Assembly (NCBI RefSeq): GCF_017168235.1
Contig: NZ_JABFAO010000004.1
Coordinates: 587,641-651,640, forward strand
DNA from: Rhodococcus sp. KRD197
Lineage (GTDB): Bacteria; Actinomycetota; Actinomycetes; Mycobacteriales; Mycobacteriaceae
DNA: 64,000 bases
Direction: 5' to 3'
Both the position numbers and the translations under genes were made by a program. Below, piece by piece: positions 28,887 through 37,229 of this stretch. Every line of letters begins with the position of its first letter. Position 1 is the first letter of the stretch. The notes under the pieces are model-generated. The model searched no databases, was not told where the DNA came from, and saw only the letters and a program-made list of their open reading frames with translations.

Positions 28887-29663
28887 ATGATCGTCGCCTT
28901 GATCGACTCGGGGCTCGGGTTGCTGCCGACGGCGGCGCGACTGAGAACGCTACGTCCGAGGCTGGATCTGATTCTGCTGATGGATCCGGACGAGGCGCCC
29001 TGGGGGCCCAAGCCCGACGCCTGGGTGGTTGATCGAGTGCTCGCCGCGGTCGATCGCGCGGTCGCTGCAGGCGCTGAGGTGATCGTGTTGCCGTGCAACA
29101 CCGCCAGTGTGACTGCGTTGGCGCACGTGCGCGCCCATCTGGGCACGGGTGTTCCGGTGGTGGGTACGGTTCCCGCCATCAAGCCTGCGGCGGCGGAGAG
29201 CGAGCGCATCGCGATCTGGGCGACTGCGGCGACGACGGCGAGTTCCTATCAGGCTCGGTTGGTCGAGGAGTTCGCTGCCGGCCGGACGGTGACGCCTGTG
29301 GCGTGTCATGGGCTCGCGGATGCGATCGATCGTGGCGACACGGACGGTGTGTCGGCGGCGATCCGGGCGGCCGCGGCATCGACACCCGAGGACGTGGAGT
29401 CCGTCGTGTTGGGTTGTACGCACTATCCGCTGGTGGTGGACGAGATCCTCGCGTCGCTGCCCGCCGGCACTCGGCTCTACGACAGTGCCGAGGCCGTGGC
29501 CCGGCAAACCCTGCGACGTATCGACGAGCTCGGCGGTCCTGACGAAGGGTCCGGATCGGTGACGGTCTCGCTGAGCGGACGAGCCGGTGACTTACCGGCC
29601 AGTGCGCTCGCGCACCGAGAGGGCGCCTTGCTGACCAACCACCGCTGTGGGATCATTCGTTGA
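28887..29663 (+). CDS. Aspartate/glutamate racemase family protein
   Basis: A 258-residue cofactor-independent racemase-like protein. Both catalytic Cys regions are present: LPCNTASVTALAHV and LGCTHYPLVVDEIL. The N-terminal motif is IDSGLGLLP rather than the FDSGIGG of canonical MurI, so it may be a diverged glutamate racemase or act on another amino acid. An AGGGGA ribosome site precedes the ATG at 28887, 4 nt after metB, so it is probably translated from the metB transcript. An ABC importer operon begins 36 nt downstream. Confidence 0.72.
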   Translation: MIVALIDSGLGLLPTAARLRTLRPRLDLILLMDPDEAPWGPKPDAWVVDRVLAAVDRAVAAGAEVIVLPCNTASVTALAHVRAHLGTGVPVVGTVPAIKPAAAESERIAIWATAATTASSYQARLVEEFAAGRTVTPVACHGLADAIDRGDTDGVSAAIRAAAASTPEDVESVVLGCTHYPLVVDEILASLPAGTRLYDSAEAVARQTLRRIDELGGPDEGSGSVTVSLSGRAGDLPASALAHREGALLTNHRCGIIR

Positions 29664-29682
29664 TCTGAACAATTGCTCAGAT
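29663..29682. promoter_or_regulatory. Palindromic operator, ArsR/SmtB style
   Basis: ATCTGAACAATTGCTCAGAT: 9 of 10 base pairs of the dyad match. The inner TGAACAATTGCTCA differs at one base from the TGAACAnnTnTTCA core common to ArsR/SmtB metal-sensor sites. It overlaps the end of the racemase stop codon and ends 17 nt before the ATG of the importer's binding protein, so it most likely controls that operon. Confidence 0.55.
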
Positions 29683-29699
29683 GAACGTCTGGAGAGTCG

Positions 29700-31307
29700 A
29701 TGGTGCGACGTGCGTGGGTCGTCGCGGCTGCAGTCGGCGCACTCGCGCTCACCTCGTGCAGCGCCCCCACCGATCCGGCCGCAGCTTCGGCCGACGCCGG
29801 CATCGTGCTCGCCGACGGGCACGAGCTCGGTGGATACAACCCGGTCGCCGGATTCGGCTCCGCGGGTGAGGCGAAGATGTACGACGGTTTGTTGCGCCTC
29901 GACGGTGCCCCGGGGTTGCCGGGCTTCGAGCCCGCCCTCGCCGCCGAATTGCCGACCCCCAACGCCGACGCGACGGTGTGGACGGTCCCATTGCGCGAGG
30001 GCGTCACCTTCTCCGACGGCTCGACCTTCGAGGCCGCGGATGTGGTGGCCACCTACGAGGCCATCGAAGACCCCGCCTCGGCGTCGGAGGTGCGATCCTC
30101 GTTCGACATGATCACCTCCGTCGTCGAGCTCGATCCGCACACCGTCGAATTTCGACTGGCCCATCCGTACGCGGCCTTCGAGACCAAGCTGCTCATCGGG
30201 ATCGCTGCCTCGGAGGCGCTGGCGGAACCGGGCCTGGCCGCCGAGTCGGAGCTGAACACCGCGCCTGTCGGAACCGGGCCGTACAAGCTCGTCGATCTCA
30301 CACCCGACCGCGCTGTCTTCGAGGCCAACGAGGACTACTGGGACGGGGCACCGGAGGTGAAGAAGCTGACGCTGCTCTACGTTCCGGACGACAACACTCG
30401 CGCTCAGCGAATGGCCTCCGGCGAGATCGACGGGACGACTCTACCTCCGGTGCTCGCGCGAACCTTCGACGACCGGGAAGCGATGACGGTGTCCGCCAAC
30501 ACTTCCGCCGATTGGCGTGGAGTGTCGATGCCCACCGACAATCCGGTCTCCGGTGACCCGGCGGTGCGGATGGCGCTCAATCTCGCTGCCGACCGAGCGT
30601 CCATGGTCGACAACGTGCTCGCCGGATACGGTCGAGAAGCCGCCACTCCCATGCCCGACGCGTACGGCGACGCGTACGAGCCCGAGGCCGTATTCGCCTA
30701 CGACCCCGCTGAAGCAGAACGGTTACTGAGCGAGGCCGGCTGGATCGACGGTTCCGACGGGATCCGCTCGCGGGACGGCATCCGCGCCGAGTTCACCGTG
30801 ATGTACAACTCCGCCGACACCGTACGCCGAGATCTGGCTCAGGCCTTCGCATCCGACGCACTTGCGGTAGGCATCGAAGTGAATCTCGAGGCGCTTTCGT
30901 GGGATCGGATCGACCCGCGGATCTCCTACGATTCGACCCTCATGGGCGGTGGCTCCGAACCGTACGACCCGGACACGCAGGCATACAACGCGCTGCACTC
31001 GGTGTTCCTCGAACCCGGAGTGGGCAGCATCTACGACAACGCGAGCGACTATTCCAATCCTGCGGTCGACTCGGCTCTCGAAACGGGACGCCGAAGCCTG
31101 GACCCAGCTCAGCGCAGTGCCGCCTACCGAGACATGCAGCGGGCGTATGTCGCCGATCCCGGCTCGATCTTCCTGGTCTTCCTCGATCACACCTACGTGT
31201 GGAAGACTTCCGACTGGACGATGTCCGGGCCCATCCTCGAACCGCATTCGCACGGCGTCACCTGGGGACCGTGGTGGTCGTTGCAGACGTGGACACCGCA
31301 ATCATGA
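29700..31307 (+). CDS. ABC transporter solute-binding lipoprotein (SBP_bac_5, peptide/nickel type)
   Basis: A 535-residue extracytoplasmic receptor. The signal peptide ends in a lipobox, ALTSCSAP, with the lipidated Cys near residue 20. The family pattern follows: VWTVPLREGVTFSDGSTFEA, PVGTGPYKLVDLTPDRAVFE, ANEDYWDGAPEVKKLTLLYV. Ligands of this family are peptides, nickel or metal chelates, haem or opines; the sequence alone does not decide. A GGAG ribosome site precedes the ATG. First gene of a five-gene operon with ATGA/GTGA overlaps. Confidence 0.87.
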   Translation: MVRRAWVVAAAVGALALTSCSAPTDPAAASADAGIVLADGHELGGYNPVAGFGSAGEAKMYDGLLRLDGAPGLPGFEPALAAELPTPNADATVWTVPLREGVTFSDGSTFEAADVVATYEAIEDPASASEVRSSFDMITSVVELDPHTVEFRLAHPYAAFETKLLIGIAASEALAEPGLAAESELNTAPVGTGPYKLVDLTPDRAVFEANEDYWDGAPEVKKLTLLYVPDDNTRAQRMASGEIDGTTLPPVLARTFDDREAMTVSANTSADWRGVSMPTDNPVSGDPAVRMALNLAADRASMVDNVLAGYGREAATPMPDAYGDAYEPEAVFAYDPAEAERLLSEAGWIDGSDGIRSRDGIRAEFTVMYNSADTVRRDLAQAFASDALAVGIEVNLEALSWDRIDPRISYDSTLMGGGSEPYDPDTQAYNALHSVFLEPGVGSIYDNASDYSNPAVDSALETGRRSLDPAQRSAAYRDMQRAYVADPGSIFLVFLDHTYVWKTSDWTMSGPILEPHSHGVTWGPWWSLQTWTPQS

Positions 31308-32338
31308 CGGCAACCATCACCCCGGCCCCGGTATCGGCGACGGCCCGCCGCGACCGACACAGCAGACGCCGCCGAATTCTCGGGATGATCGGACGACGGC
31401 TACTGTTCGTCGTCCCCGTCTGCGCGGGCGTGTCCGCAGGATTGTTCGCAGCCGCCGCGGCCTCGCCCTTCGACCCGTTGGTTTCCTACCTCGGCGCGCG
31501 ATACACCAGCACGTCCGAAGCGGACAAGGCGATTCTCGCTGAACAACTCGGCTTCGACCAGCCCTGGTACTCGACCTATCTGCAGTGGCTGCAGGGTGTG
31601 TTCACCGGCGATCTCGGCACATCGAGAACGTTCGGCCAGCCGGTCGCCCAGGTTCTCACCGAGCGCCTTCCGTGGACGCTGTTGCTCGCCGGCACCGGAT
31701 TGTTGCTCGCTGCGGCGGTGGCGCTGGTACTCGGTGTCGCCGCCGGAATGCGCCGAGGCGGAATGCTCGATCGTGTACTCACCGGCCTCTGCATCACTGT
31801 GCAGGGGCTGCCGCCATTCGTGCTGTCGTTGGGGGCCATCGCGCTGTTCGCCCTCGGGCTCGGGTGGTTGCCGGTAGCGGGCCTGTCCGACGGGGGAGCA
31901 GACCCGACCGTCGCAGGAGTAGCCGAACACATGGTGCTGCCCGTTGCAGTGCTCGCGGTGTCGCAGGTGCCGTGGCTGTTGCTCGTTGTCCGCGAGTCGG
32001 TATCGGCCTCGCGGAGCGAGGACTACGTCGCAGGAGCGCTGGCGCGGGGTATCCCCGATTCCACGGTGACCCGCCGACACATCGTGCCGACATCGTTGGC
32101 TCCGTTCGTCAATGTCGTGGGAGTGCGGTTGCCCGAGCTCGTCGTGGGCGCGGTGCTGGTGGAAGAGGTGTTCTCCTGGCCCGGTATAGCGGGCGCAGTC
32201 GTCACCTCGGCCCGCGATCTCGATATGGCACTGCTGGCCGTGCTCACCGTGGGCACCACGCTGGCGGTGATGATCGGCTCTCTCTTCGCCGACGTCGTGG
32301 CGGCGATGCTGGATCCGCGGGTGGCCACCGATGGGTAG
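31304..32338 (+). CDS. ABC transporter permease (DppB/NikB type)
   Basis: A 344-residue permease with about six transmembrane helices. The first helix (RRLLFVVPVCAGVSAGLFAA) follows an Arg-rich cytoplasmic start. The loop YVAGALARGIPDSTVTRRHI, then VPTSLAPFV, is the EAA motif that contacts the ATPase. LVVGAVLVEEVFSWPGIAG is typical of the DppB group. Its ATG at 31304 overlaps the stop of the binding-protein gene (ATGA). Confidence 0.88.
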   Translation: MTATITPAPVSATARRDRHSRRRRILGMIGRRLLFVVPVCAGVSAGLFAAAAASPFDPLVSYLGARYTSTSEADKAILAEQLGFDQPWYSTYLQWLQGVFTGDLGTSRTFGQPVAQVLTERLPWTLLLAGTGLLLAAAVALVLGVAAGMRRGGMLDRVLTGLCITVQGLPPFVLSLGAIALFALGLGWLPVAGLSDGGADPTVAGVAEHMVLPVAVLAVSQVPWLLLVVRESVSASRSEDYVAGALARGIPDSTVTRRHIVPTSLAPFVNVVGVRLPELVVGAVLVEEVFSWPGIAGAVVTSARDLDMALLAVLTVGTTLAVMIGSLFADVVAAMLDPRVATDG

Positions 32339-33152
32339 GCGCAGGCTCGTGGTGGCGGCGGTGCTTCTGGGTCTGTTGACGCTCTATGCGATCGCAGTTC
32401 CGTGGTTGTCCGGCGTCGACGATCGGATCACCGATTTCGCCTCCGCCCGGCAGGGGCCATCGGCCTCGCACTGGTTCGGTACCGACTCCGCAGGCCGAGA
32501 TCTGTTCGTTCGCAGCGCCTCCGCCATCCGCACCTCGCTTCTGATCGCGGCGGCCTGTGCGGTGCTCGCGACCGTGCTGGGCACCGTGGTCGGAGTTTTC
32601 GCAGGCGTGTGGGGCGGATGGGTCGACCGGGTGGTCATGCGCTCAACCGACGCGATCAATGCGCTCCCACACCTGCTCCTCGGGATCGTCATCGTAGCGA
32701 TGTTCCGCGGGAGCATCACGGCGATCGTGCTGTCGATAGCTCTGACGCATTGGACCCAGGTGGCGCGGATAGTCAGATCGGAAATCCTCGGCCTTCGCGG
32801 GCGCCCCTTCGTCGACGCCGCCGTCGCTGCGGGTGCGAGCCGAGCGCACGTCATCGGACGCCACATGTTCCCGGCCGTGATGCCGCAGGCACTGATCGCC
32901 GTGGTACTGCTGCTGCCACATGCCATCTGGCACGAGTCGACGCTCTCGTTCCTGGGTTTCGGTTTGCCACCGCACGAACCGAGCCTGGGCACATTGCTGT
33001 CGGAGGCGCGCAGCTCGCTGCTTCTCGGTGGATGGTGGACCCTGGTCTTCCCGGCCGGCATCCTGGTGCTGGCCACGGTGTCGGTGGCTCTCGCCGGGTC
33101 CGCGCTGCGAACCGCCGTCGCACCGCCTGCCCCCGCCGAACTGCGATTGTGA
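32331..33152 (+). CDS. ABC transporter permease (DppC/NikC type)
   Basis: A 273-residue second permease. HWFGTDSAGRDLFVRSASAI is the signature start of DppC-like proteins; the EAA loop is FVDAAVAAGASRAHVIGRHM; IWHESTLSFLGFGLPPHEPS is also diagnostic. The start overlaps the previous gene by 8 nt. It pairs with the DppB-type permease to form the channel. Confidence 0.9.
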   Translation: MGRRRLVVAAVLLGLLTLYAIAVPWLSGVDDRITDFASARQGPSASHWFGTDSAGRDLFVRSASAIRTSLLIAAACAVLATVLGTVVGVFAGVWGGWVDRVVMRSTDAINALPHLLLGIVIVAMFRGSITAIVLSIALTHWTQVARIVRSEILGLRGRPFVDAAVAAGASRAHVIGRHMFPAVMPQALIAVVLLLPHAIWHESTLSFLGFGLPPHEPSLGTLLSEARSSLLLGGWWTLVFPAGILVLATVSVALAGSALRTAVAPPAPAELRL

Positions 33153-33162
33153 GAACCCTGCT

Positions 33163-34074
33163 GTGACCGCGCTGCTGATCGAGAACCTGACGGTACGGAT
33201 CCCGCTGCCCGGGGGCGCGAGCGTGCATGCGGCGAGCAATGTGGACCTGGCCGTCGATGCCGGCACAATTACGGCGTTGGTGGGCGAATCGGGTTGCGGC
33301 AAATCGGTTCTCGCATCGGCGGTGTTGGGCATGCTGCCACCGGGGTCGAGCGTCACCGGCTCGGTTACCGTCGTCACCGCCGACCGACGCATCGACCCGT
33401 TCACCGACTCCTCGTTCCGTGGCCGCGACGTCGGACTCGTTCCGCAGTCCGCGTCCTCGTACCTGACGCCGGTGCGGACGGCTCGGTCTCAGCTCGAAGA
33501 AACGATTCGGGTACTCGGGTCCGGCCGCACCTGCGAGGAGTTGGCGCGCATGGTCGGTCTGGACCCCGCGCATCTGGACTGCTATCCGCACGAGTTGTCC
33601 GGCGGGATGGCTCAGCGGGTCGCTTTCGCGGGTGCGCTCGTCGGAGATCCCGCGGTGATCATCGCGGACGAGCCGACGGCCAACCTGGACCGCGAGCTCG
33701 CAGATCGCGTGCTGGGACTTCTCCGCCGATCCGCCGACGACGGTGCTGCCGTTCTGCTCGTCACCCACGATCTGGCGTCGCTGATGCGCTCGGAGGTAGC
33801 GGACAGGGTTGCGGTGATGTACGCCTCGCGGATCATGGAAACAGGACCGGCCTCACTCGTGTTCGAGGACCCACTTCATGACTACACACGAGATCTGCTG
33901 GGCGCATTGCCTTCTCACGGATTGATACCGATTCCGGGGATGCCGCCGCAGTTGACCGATCTGCCGGACGAGTGCGTCTATCACCTCCGTCGTCCCACCT
34001 CCGTGCACTCCGGGGGACGCACCGCTCTCGTCACGGTCGGGCAGCGGAGCTACCGGACCAGGGTGAGCGCGTGA
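33163..34074 (+). CDS. ABC transporter ATP-binding protein (DppD type)
   Basis: A 303-residue ATPase. Walker A is LVGESGCGKSVLAS, the Q-loop lies in VPQSASSYLTP, the signature is LSGGMAQRV and Walker B is VIIADEPTANLD, with the switch His in LVTHD. The C-terminal tail includes a Cys/Pro segment (DECVYHL), shorter than the usual oligopeptide-type extension. The GTG at 33163 is the start that fits the family. Confidence 0.9.
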   Translation: MTALLIENLTVRIPLPGGASVHAASNVDLAVDAGTITALVGESGCGKSVLASAVLGMLPPGSSVTGSVTVVTADRRIDPFTDSSFRGRDVGLVPQSASSYLTPVRTARSQLEETIRVLGSGRTCEELARMVGLDPAHLDCYPHELSGGMAQRVAFAGALVGDPAVIIADEPTANLDRELADRVLGLLRRSADDGAAVLLVTHDLASLMRSEVADRVAVMYASRIMETGPASLVFEDPLHDYTRDLLGALPSHGLIPIPGMPPQLTDLPDECVYHLRRPTSVHSGGRTALVTVGQRSYRTRVSA

Positions 34075-34712
34075 GCCTCGACGCCGTGGGAATCGCGGCG
34101 GGCTACCCCGGCCGAGCGGACGTTCTCCGCGACCGCTGCTTGTCCGTTCCCGCCGGTGAGTTGGTGGGATTGACTGGGCCGTCGGGAACCGGCAAATCGA
34201 CGATGGCCAGAGTGCTCGCGCTGCTTCACGAGCCTCGCGCCGGATCGGTGACGATCGATGGGACGCTCGTGCGCGGTGCCGGGTATGCCGTTCCGTCACA
34301 GGTGCGACGGCAGGTGGCGTTGTTGTTCCAGTCGCCGAGGGCCGCGACGGACCCGCGAATGGCGCTGCGAACCATCATCGGACAACCTGCCGCGATCGCC
34401 CGCCGCGCCGTCGACGTCGACGAGCTGGCGTCGCGGGTGGGGCTGACCCCCGATCTGCTCGGGCGTCGACCGCACCAAGTCAGCGACGGACAGTTGCAGC
34501 GCGCGTGCATTGCCCGCGCCCTCGCTCAGCAGCCGCGGTATCTCATCTGCGACGAGGCGACCGCGATGCTCGATGCCGCGACGACGGCGTCGATCATGCG
34601 GCTCGTTCTGCACGAGGCGAGCGAGGCTGGAATGGGTGTACTGATGATCAGCCATGACATCGAGCTGCTCGATGCAGTCGGCGCGGCTTCGCCGCCCGTG
34701 TTCGCATGGTGA
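34071..34712 (+). CDS. ABC transporter ATP-binding protein (DppF/NikE type)
   Basis: A 213-residue second ATPase. Walker A is LTGPSGTGKSTMAR, the Q-loop is in LLFQSPRAAT, the signature region is VSDGQLQRACIARAL (Asp in place of the usual Gly after Ser) and Walker B is YLICDEATAMLD. It lacks the C-terminal oligopeptide extension, which is common in the nickel-type partner. GTG start overlaps the preceding stop (GTGA). The last codons run into a hairpin terminator. Confidence 0.88.
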   Translation: MSLDAVGIAAGYPGRADVLRDRCLSVPAGELVGLTGPSGTGKSTMARVLALLHEPRAGSVTIDGTLVRGAGYAVPSQVRRQVALLFQSPRAATDPRMALRTIIGQPAAIARRAVDVDELASRVGLTPDLLGRRPHQVSDGQLQRACIARALAQQPRYLICDEATAMLDAATTASIMRLVLHEASEAGMGVLMISHDIELLDAVGAASPPVFAW

Positions 34713-34740
34713 CCGCCGATGGTAACCATGCGAACACGGG
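34695..34740. terminator. Bidirectional hairpin between importer operon and kshB
   Basis: Perfect 16-bp arms (CCCGTGTTCGCATGGT and complement at 34725-34740) with a further 3-bp inner pairing. It includes the stop of the last ABC gene (34712) and ends at the base before the kshB stop codon. It should end both convergent transcripts. It is unrelated in sequence to the repeat at 26377 and 44863. Confidence 0.7.
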
Positions 34741-35784
34741 TCAGAACTCGATGCGCACAATGTCGCTGACGGGACGTGCCTGACATCCGAGAATCAGCCC
34801 GTCGGCGAGGTCTTCGTCGTCGAGGATCTCGGAGTTGTCCATGGCTACTTCACCATCGAGGACGGTGCAGGCACACGAACCGCATTCTCCCTCCCTGCAG
34901 GAGTAGGGGACATCGATTCCTTTCGCCAACATGATGTCCACCAGGGTGTGCTGCCGCGGCCAGTCCAGAGTGTGTGTCTCGCCGTCGAGTGAGACGACGG
35001 CACTCGCCGCAGGCGCACTCTCGGAATCCGAGACTTCCAGATCGGGTACGTCGGCGAAAGGGTCGCCCGAGAGGGATTTGAAGAGCTCACTGTGCATCCG
35101 GTTGCGCGGGAACCCGCTGAACTCGAGCGCTTTGTGGACGGCGTCCATGAAGGGGCCGGGGCCGCACACGAAAGCCTGATGATCGCGATACGGGCCTACG
35201 AGCGTGGCCAGTTGATCGACGGTGGGCAAACCTTGAATCGACTCGAGCCAGTGGTGCACTGTCAGCCTGCGCGGGTATTGCGCTGCGAGAGTGCGTAGTT
35301 CGCCGGCGAAGATCACCGACCTCTCGTCGCGGTTGGCGTAGACCAGCGCGATCTTCCCCACCCCTTCGCTCAGGGCGGACTTGAGGATCGACATGACCGG
35401 GGTGATGCCGGACCCGGCGGCGAGAAGCAGGAAGTCCTCGTCGAGGTCGGCCGGGGTGAACAACCCCGACGGCGGCAGGGCTTCTATGGTGTCGCCGGGT
35501 GCCAGGTTGTCGCAGACCCAGTTGGAGCCGTACCCGTCGGCGGTGCGTTTGACGGTGACCTTCGGCCGCTCGTCGTGATGAGGGGAGCTGGCCAGCGAGT
35601 AGCAGCGAGCCACCGAGCCCGTGCGCTCGCTCGGGATGCGCAGCGTCAGGAACTGCCCCGGGCGATAGTCGAATGCTGCTGGAGTGTCGAAGACTATCGA
35701 TCGGGCGTCGGCGGTTTCATCGACAACATCGGCAACGGTGAGGGTCACCGAACGAGAACCGTGCGGTGCTTGAGCTGTGACCAT
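34741..35784 (-). CDS. kshB: 3-ketosteroid-9-alpha-hydroxylase reductase component
   Basis: A 347-residue Hmp/KshB-type reductase passing electrons from NADH through FAD and a plant-type 2Fe-2S centre to the KshA oxygenase in sterol ring opening. FAD motif RCYSLASSPH, NAD region LLLAAGSGITPVMSILKSAL and VCGPGPFMDAV, and the C-terminal cluster ligands CREGECGSCACTVLDGE plus a last Cys in LILGCQARP. A GAGAGGAC ribosome site precedes the ATG. A KstR operator upstream supports a steroid role. Other KSTR-regulated genes and kshA are not in the window. Confidence 0.88.
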   Translation of the reverse strand: MVTAQAPHGSRSVTLTVADVVDETADARSIVFDTPAAFDYRPGQFLTLRIPSERTGSVARCYSLASSPHHDERPKVTVKRTADGYGSNWVCDNLAPGDTIEALPPSGLFTPADLDEDFLLLAAGSGITPVMSILKSALSEGVGKIALVYANRDERSVIFAGELRTLAAQYPRRLTVHHWLESIQGLPTVDQLATLVGPYRDHQAFVCGPGPFMDAVHKALEFSGFPRNRMHSELFKSLSGDPFADVPDLEVSDSESAPAASAVVSLDGETHTLDWPRQHTLVDIMLAKGIDVPYSCREGECGSCACTVLDGEVAMDNSEILDDEDLADGLILGCQARPVSDIVRIEF

Positions 35785-35803
35785 CGACGTCCTCTCGTAA
35801 AAC

Positions 35804-35817
35804 TGTAACGTGTTCTA
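35804..35817 (-). promoter_or_regulatory. KstR-type operator
   Basis: TGTAACGTGTTCTA fits TnnAACnnGTTnnA, the site of the cholesterol repressor KstR, without mismatch. It lies 20 nt upstream of the kshB start. This predicts induction by sterol catabolites. Confidence 0.75.
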
Positions 35818-35854
35818 GTTTAACCTGCCGGCCTTCGGCCGCGCCACCCCCCGC

Positions 35855-35884
35855 CGCCTACCTACCCGATCGGGTAGGTAGGCG
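35855..35884. promoter_or_regulatory. Perfect 30-bp palindrome between kshB and the alcohol dehydrogenase gene
   Basis: The left half is CGCCTACCTACCCGA and the right half its exact complement, with no spacer. It lies 38 bp from the KstR site on the kshB side and 127 bp from the dehydrogenase ATG. With no loop it is more like a protein-binding site than a terminator, though a cruciform or hairpin is possible. The cognate protein is unknown. Confidence 0.55.
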
Positions 35885-36011
35885 CCCCGCCCGGAAGCTG
35901 GTGGGCATCCGGGCCCGAATGCGGATAGGGTTGTAACGTGCATCACAGGTGCCTGTGCATGTGAGGGTGGCAGATCACGCTGCCGCCCGGAGCCAGAAGA
36001 GGCGAGAAGTC

Positions 36012-37229
36012 ATGATCGAGATGGCAGCGACAGGCCAGGCGCTGCACGACTTGCATTCACATCGCAGTTCGGTCGAGGCACCGCGGGTACTCAAGTTCCA
36101 TGCGCCAGAGATCGTATTCGGCCAGGATTCGCTCGGCGAGGTCGCTCACGCGGCGCTGCGGTTGGGCGCGCAGCGACCGATGGTGGTCACCGATCCGGGC
36201 CTCATCGAGACCGGCTGGGTTGCGCAGTTGATGAATCTGCTCGAGGAGCAGGGCTTGGCGCCGACGATGTGGAGCGGCTCGACACCGAATCCCAAGGATT
36301 TCGAGATCGAGGCCGGGCACGAGATCTACCAGGCCTCCGAATGTGACGTTCTCGTGGCGATCGGTGGCGGCTCGGTGATGGATGCGGCGAAGGGTATCGC
36401 CGTCCTCGCCGGCAACGGCGGATCGATCCTCGACTACGAGGGAGTCGACCAGGCGAGACGGCCGATTCCTCCGCTCGTCATGGTCCCCACCACCTCGGGT
36501 ACAGGTGCGGACGTCTCGCAATTCTGCATCGTCACCGATACGGCGCGGTCCACGAAGATCACCATCCTCGGACGCGCACTCGTTCCGGATATCACCGTCA
36601 TCGATCCCCGATTGCTGACGACGATGCCCGAATGGCTCAATGCGGCAACGGGCCTCGATGCGCTCACGCACGGAATCGAGGCGTTCGTCTCGCTCGGGCA
36701 CAATCAGTTGACGGATCATCATGCATTGCGGGCGGTGACCTTGGTGACCACTCACCTCGCCCACACCATGGACGTGCCGTCGGACATGCGGGCCCGCACC
36801 TCGATGGCGCAGGCAAGCCTGGAGGCGGGACTGGCGTTCACCAACGCGATACTCGGGGCGACGCATGCCATGAGCCATCAGGTCGGTGGGTTGCTCGACC
36901 TTCCACACGGTGTCATCAACGGCGTCCTCCTGCCGCACGTCATCCGGTTCAACGCTGCTGCCGATCCGATGCCCTACGTGGCGATCGCGGCGAGCCTCGG
37001 TCTGCCGGAGGGCCGAGCGTCCGCCGAGGAAGCTGCCCTGGCAGTCGCGGAGCGGGTCGAGCAGTTGGCCCGCCAGGTCGGTGTGCCCGTCGGACTCCGC
37101 GAGATCGGCGTCAGCGACGCCGACATCGATGTGCTCGCCACCAACGCCCTGCGGGACGCCTGTATGTCGACCAATCCCCGTCAGGCCACCCACGCCGAGA
37201 TGGCGTCGCTGTTCAGGACAGCGCTGTGA
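36012..37229 (+). CDS. Iron-containing alcohol dehydrogenase, methanol/ethanol:acceptor (Mno/ErcA-like)
   Basis: A 405-residue group III alcohol dehydrogenase. NAD-site motif VAIGGGSVMDAAKGIAVLAG, VPTTSGTGADVSQFCIV and metal ligands in LDALTHGIEAFVS and THAMSHQVGGLLDLPHG are present. Related actinobacterial enzymes (methanol:NDMA oxidoreductase, Mno) hold nicotinamide tightly and need mycofactocin as electron acceptor. The gene stands before a sensor kinase, a response regulator and the mft genes, which supports this assignment. The ATG at 36012 has a GAGAAG ribosome site. Confidence 0.85.
   Translation: MIEMAATGQALHDLHSHRSSVEAPRVLKFHAPEIVFGQDSLGEVAHAALRLGAQRPMVVTDPGLIETGWVAQLMNLLEEQGLAPTMWSGSTPNPKDFEIEAGHEIYQASECDVLVAIGGGSVMDAAKGIAVLAGNGGSILDYEGVDQARRPIPPLVMVPTTSGTGADVSQFCIVTDTARSTKITILGRALVPDITVIDPRLLTTMPEWLNAATGLDALTHGIEAFVSLGHNQLTDHHALRAVTLVTTHLAHTMDVPSDMRARTSMAQASLEAGLAFTNAILGATHAMSHQVGGLLDLPHGVINGVLLPHVIRFNAAADPMPYVAIAASLGLPEGRASAEEAALAVAERVEQLARQVGVPVGLREIGVSDADIDVLATNALRDACMSTNPRQATHAEMASLFRTAL

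Noticed and set aside
29663-34712. Importer as a staphylopine-type metallophore locus
   Set aside because: No nicotianamine-synthase-like or opine dehydrogenase gene is present; the nearby racemase is of a different family.
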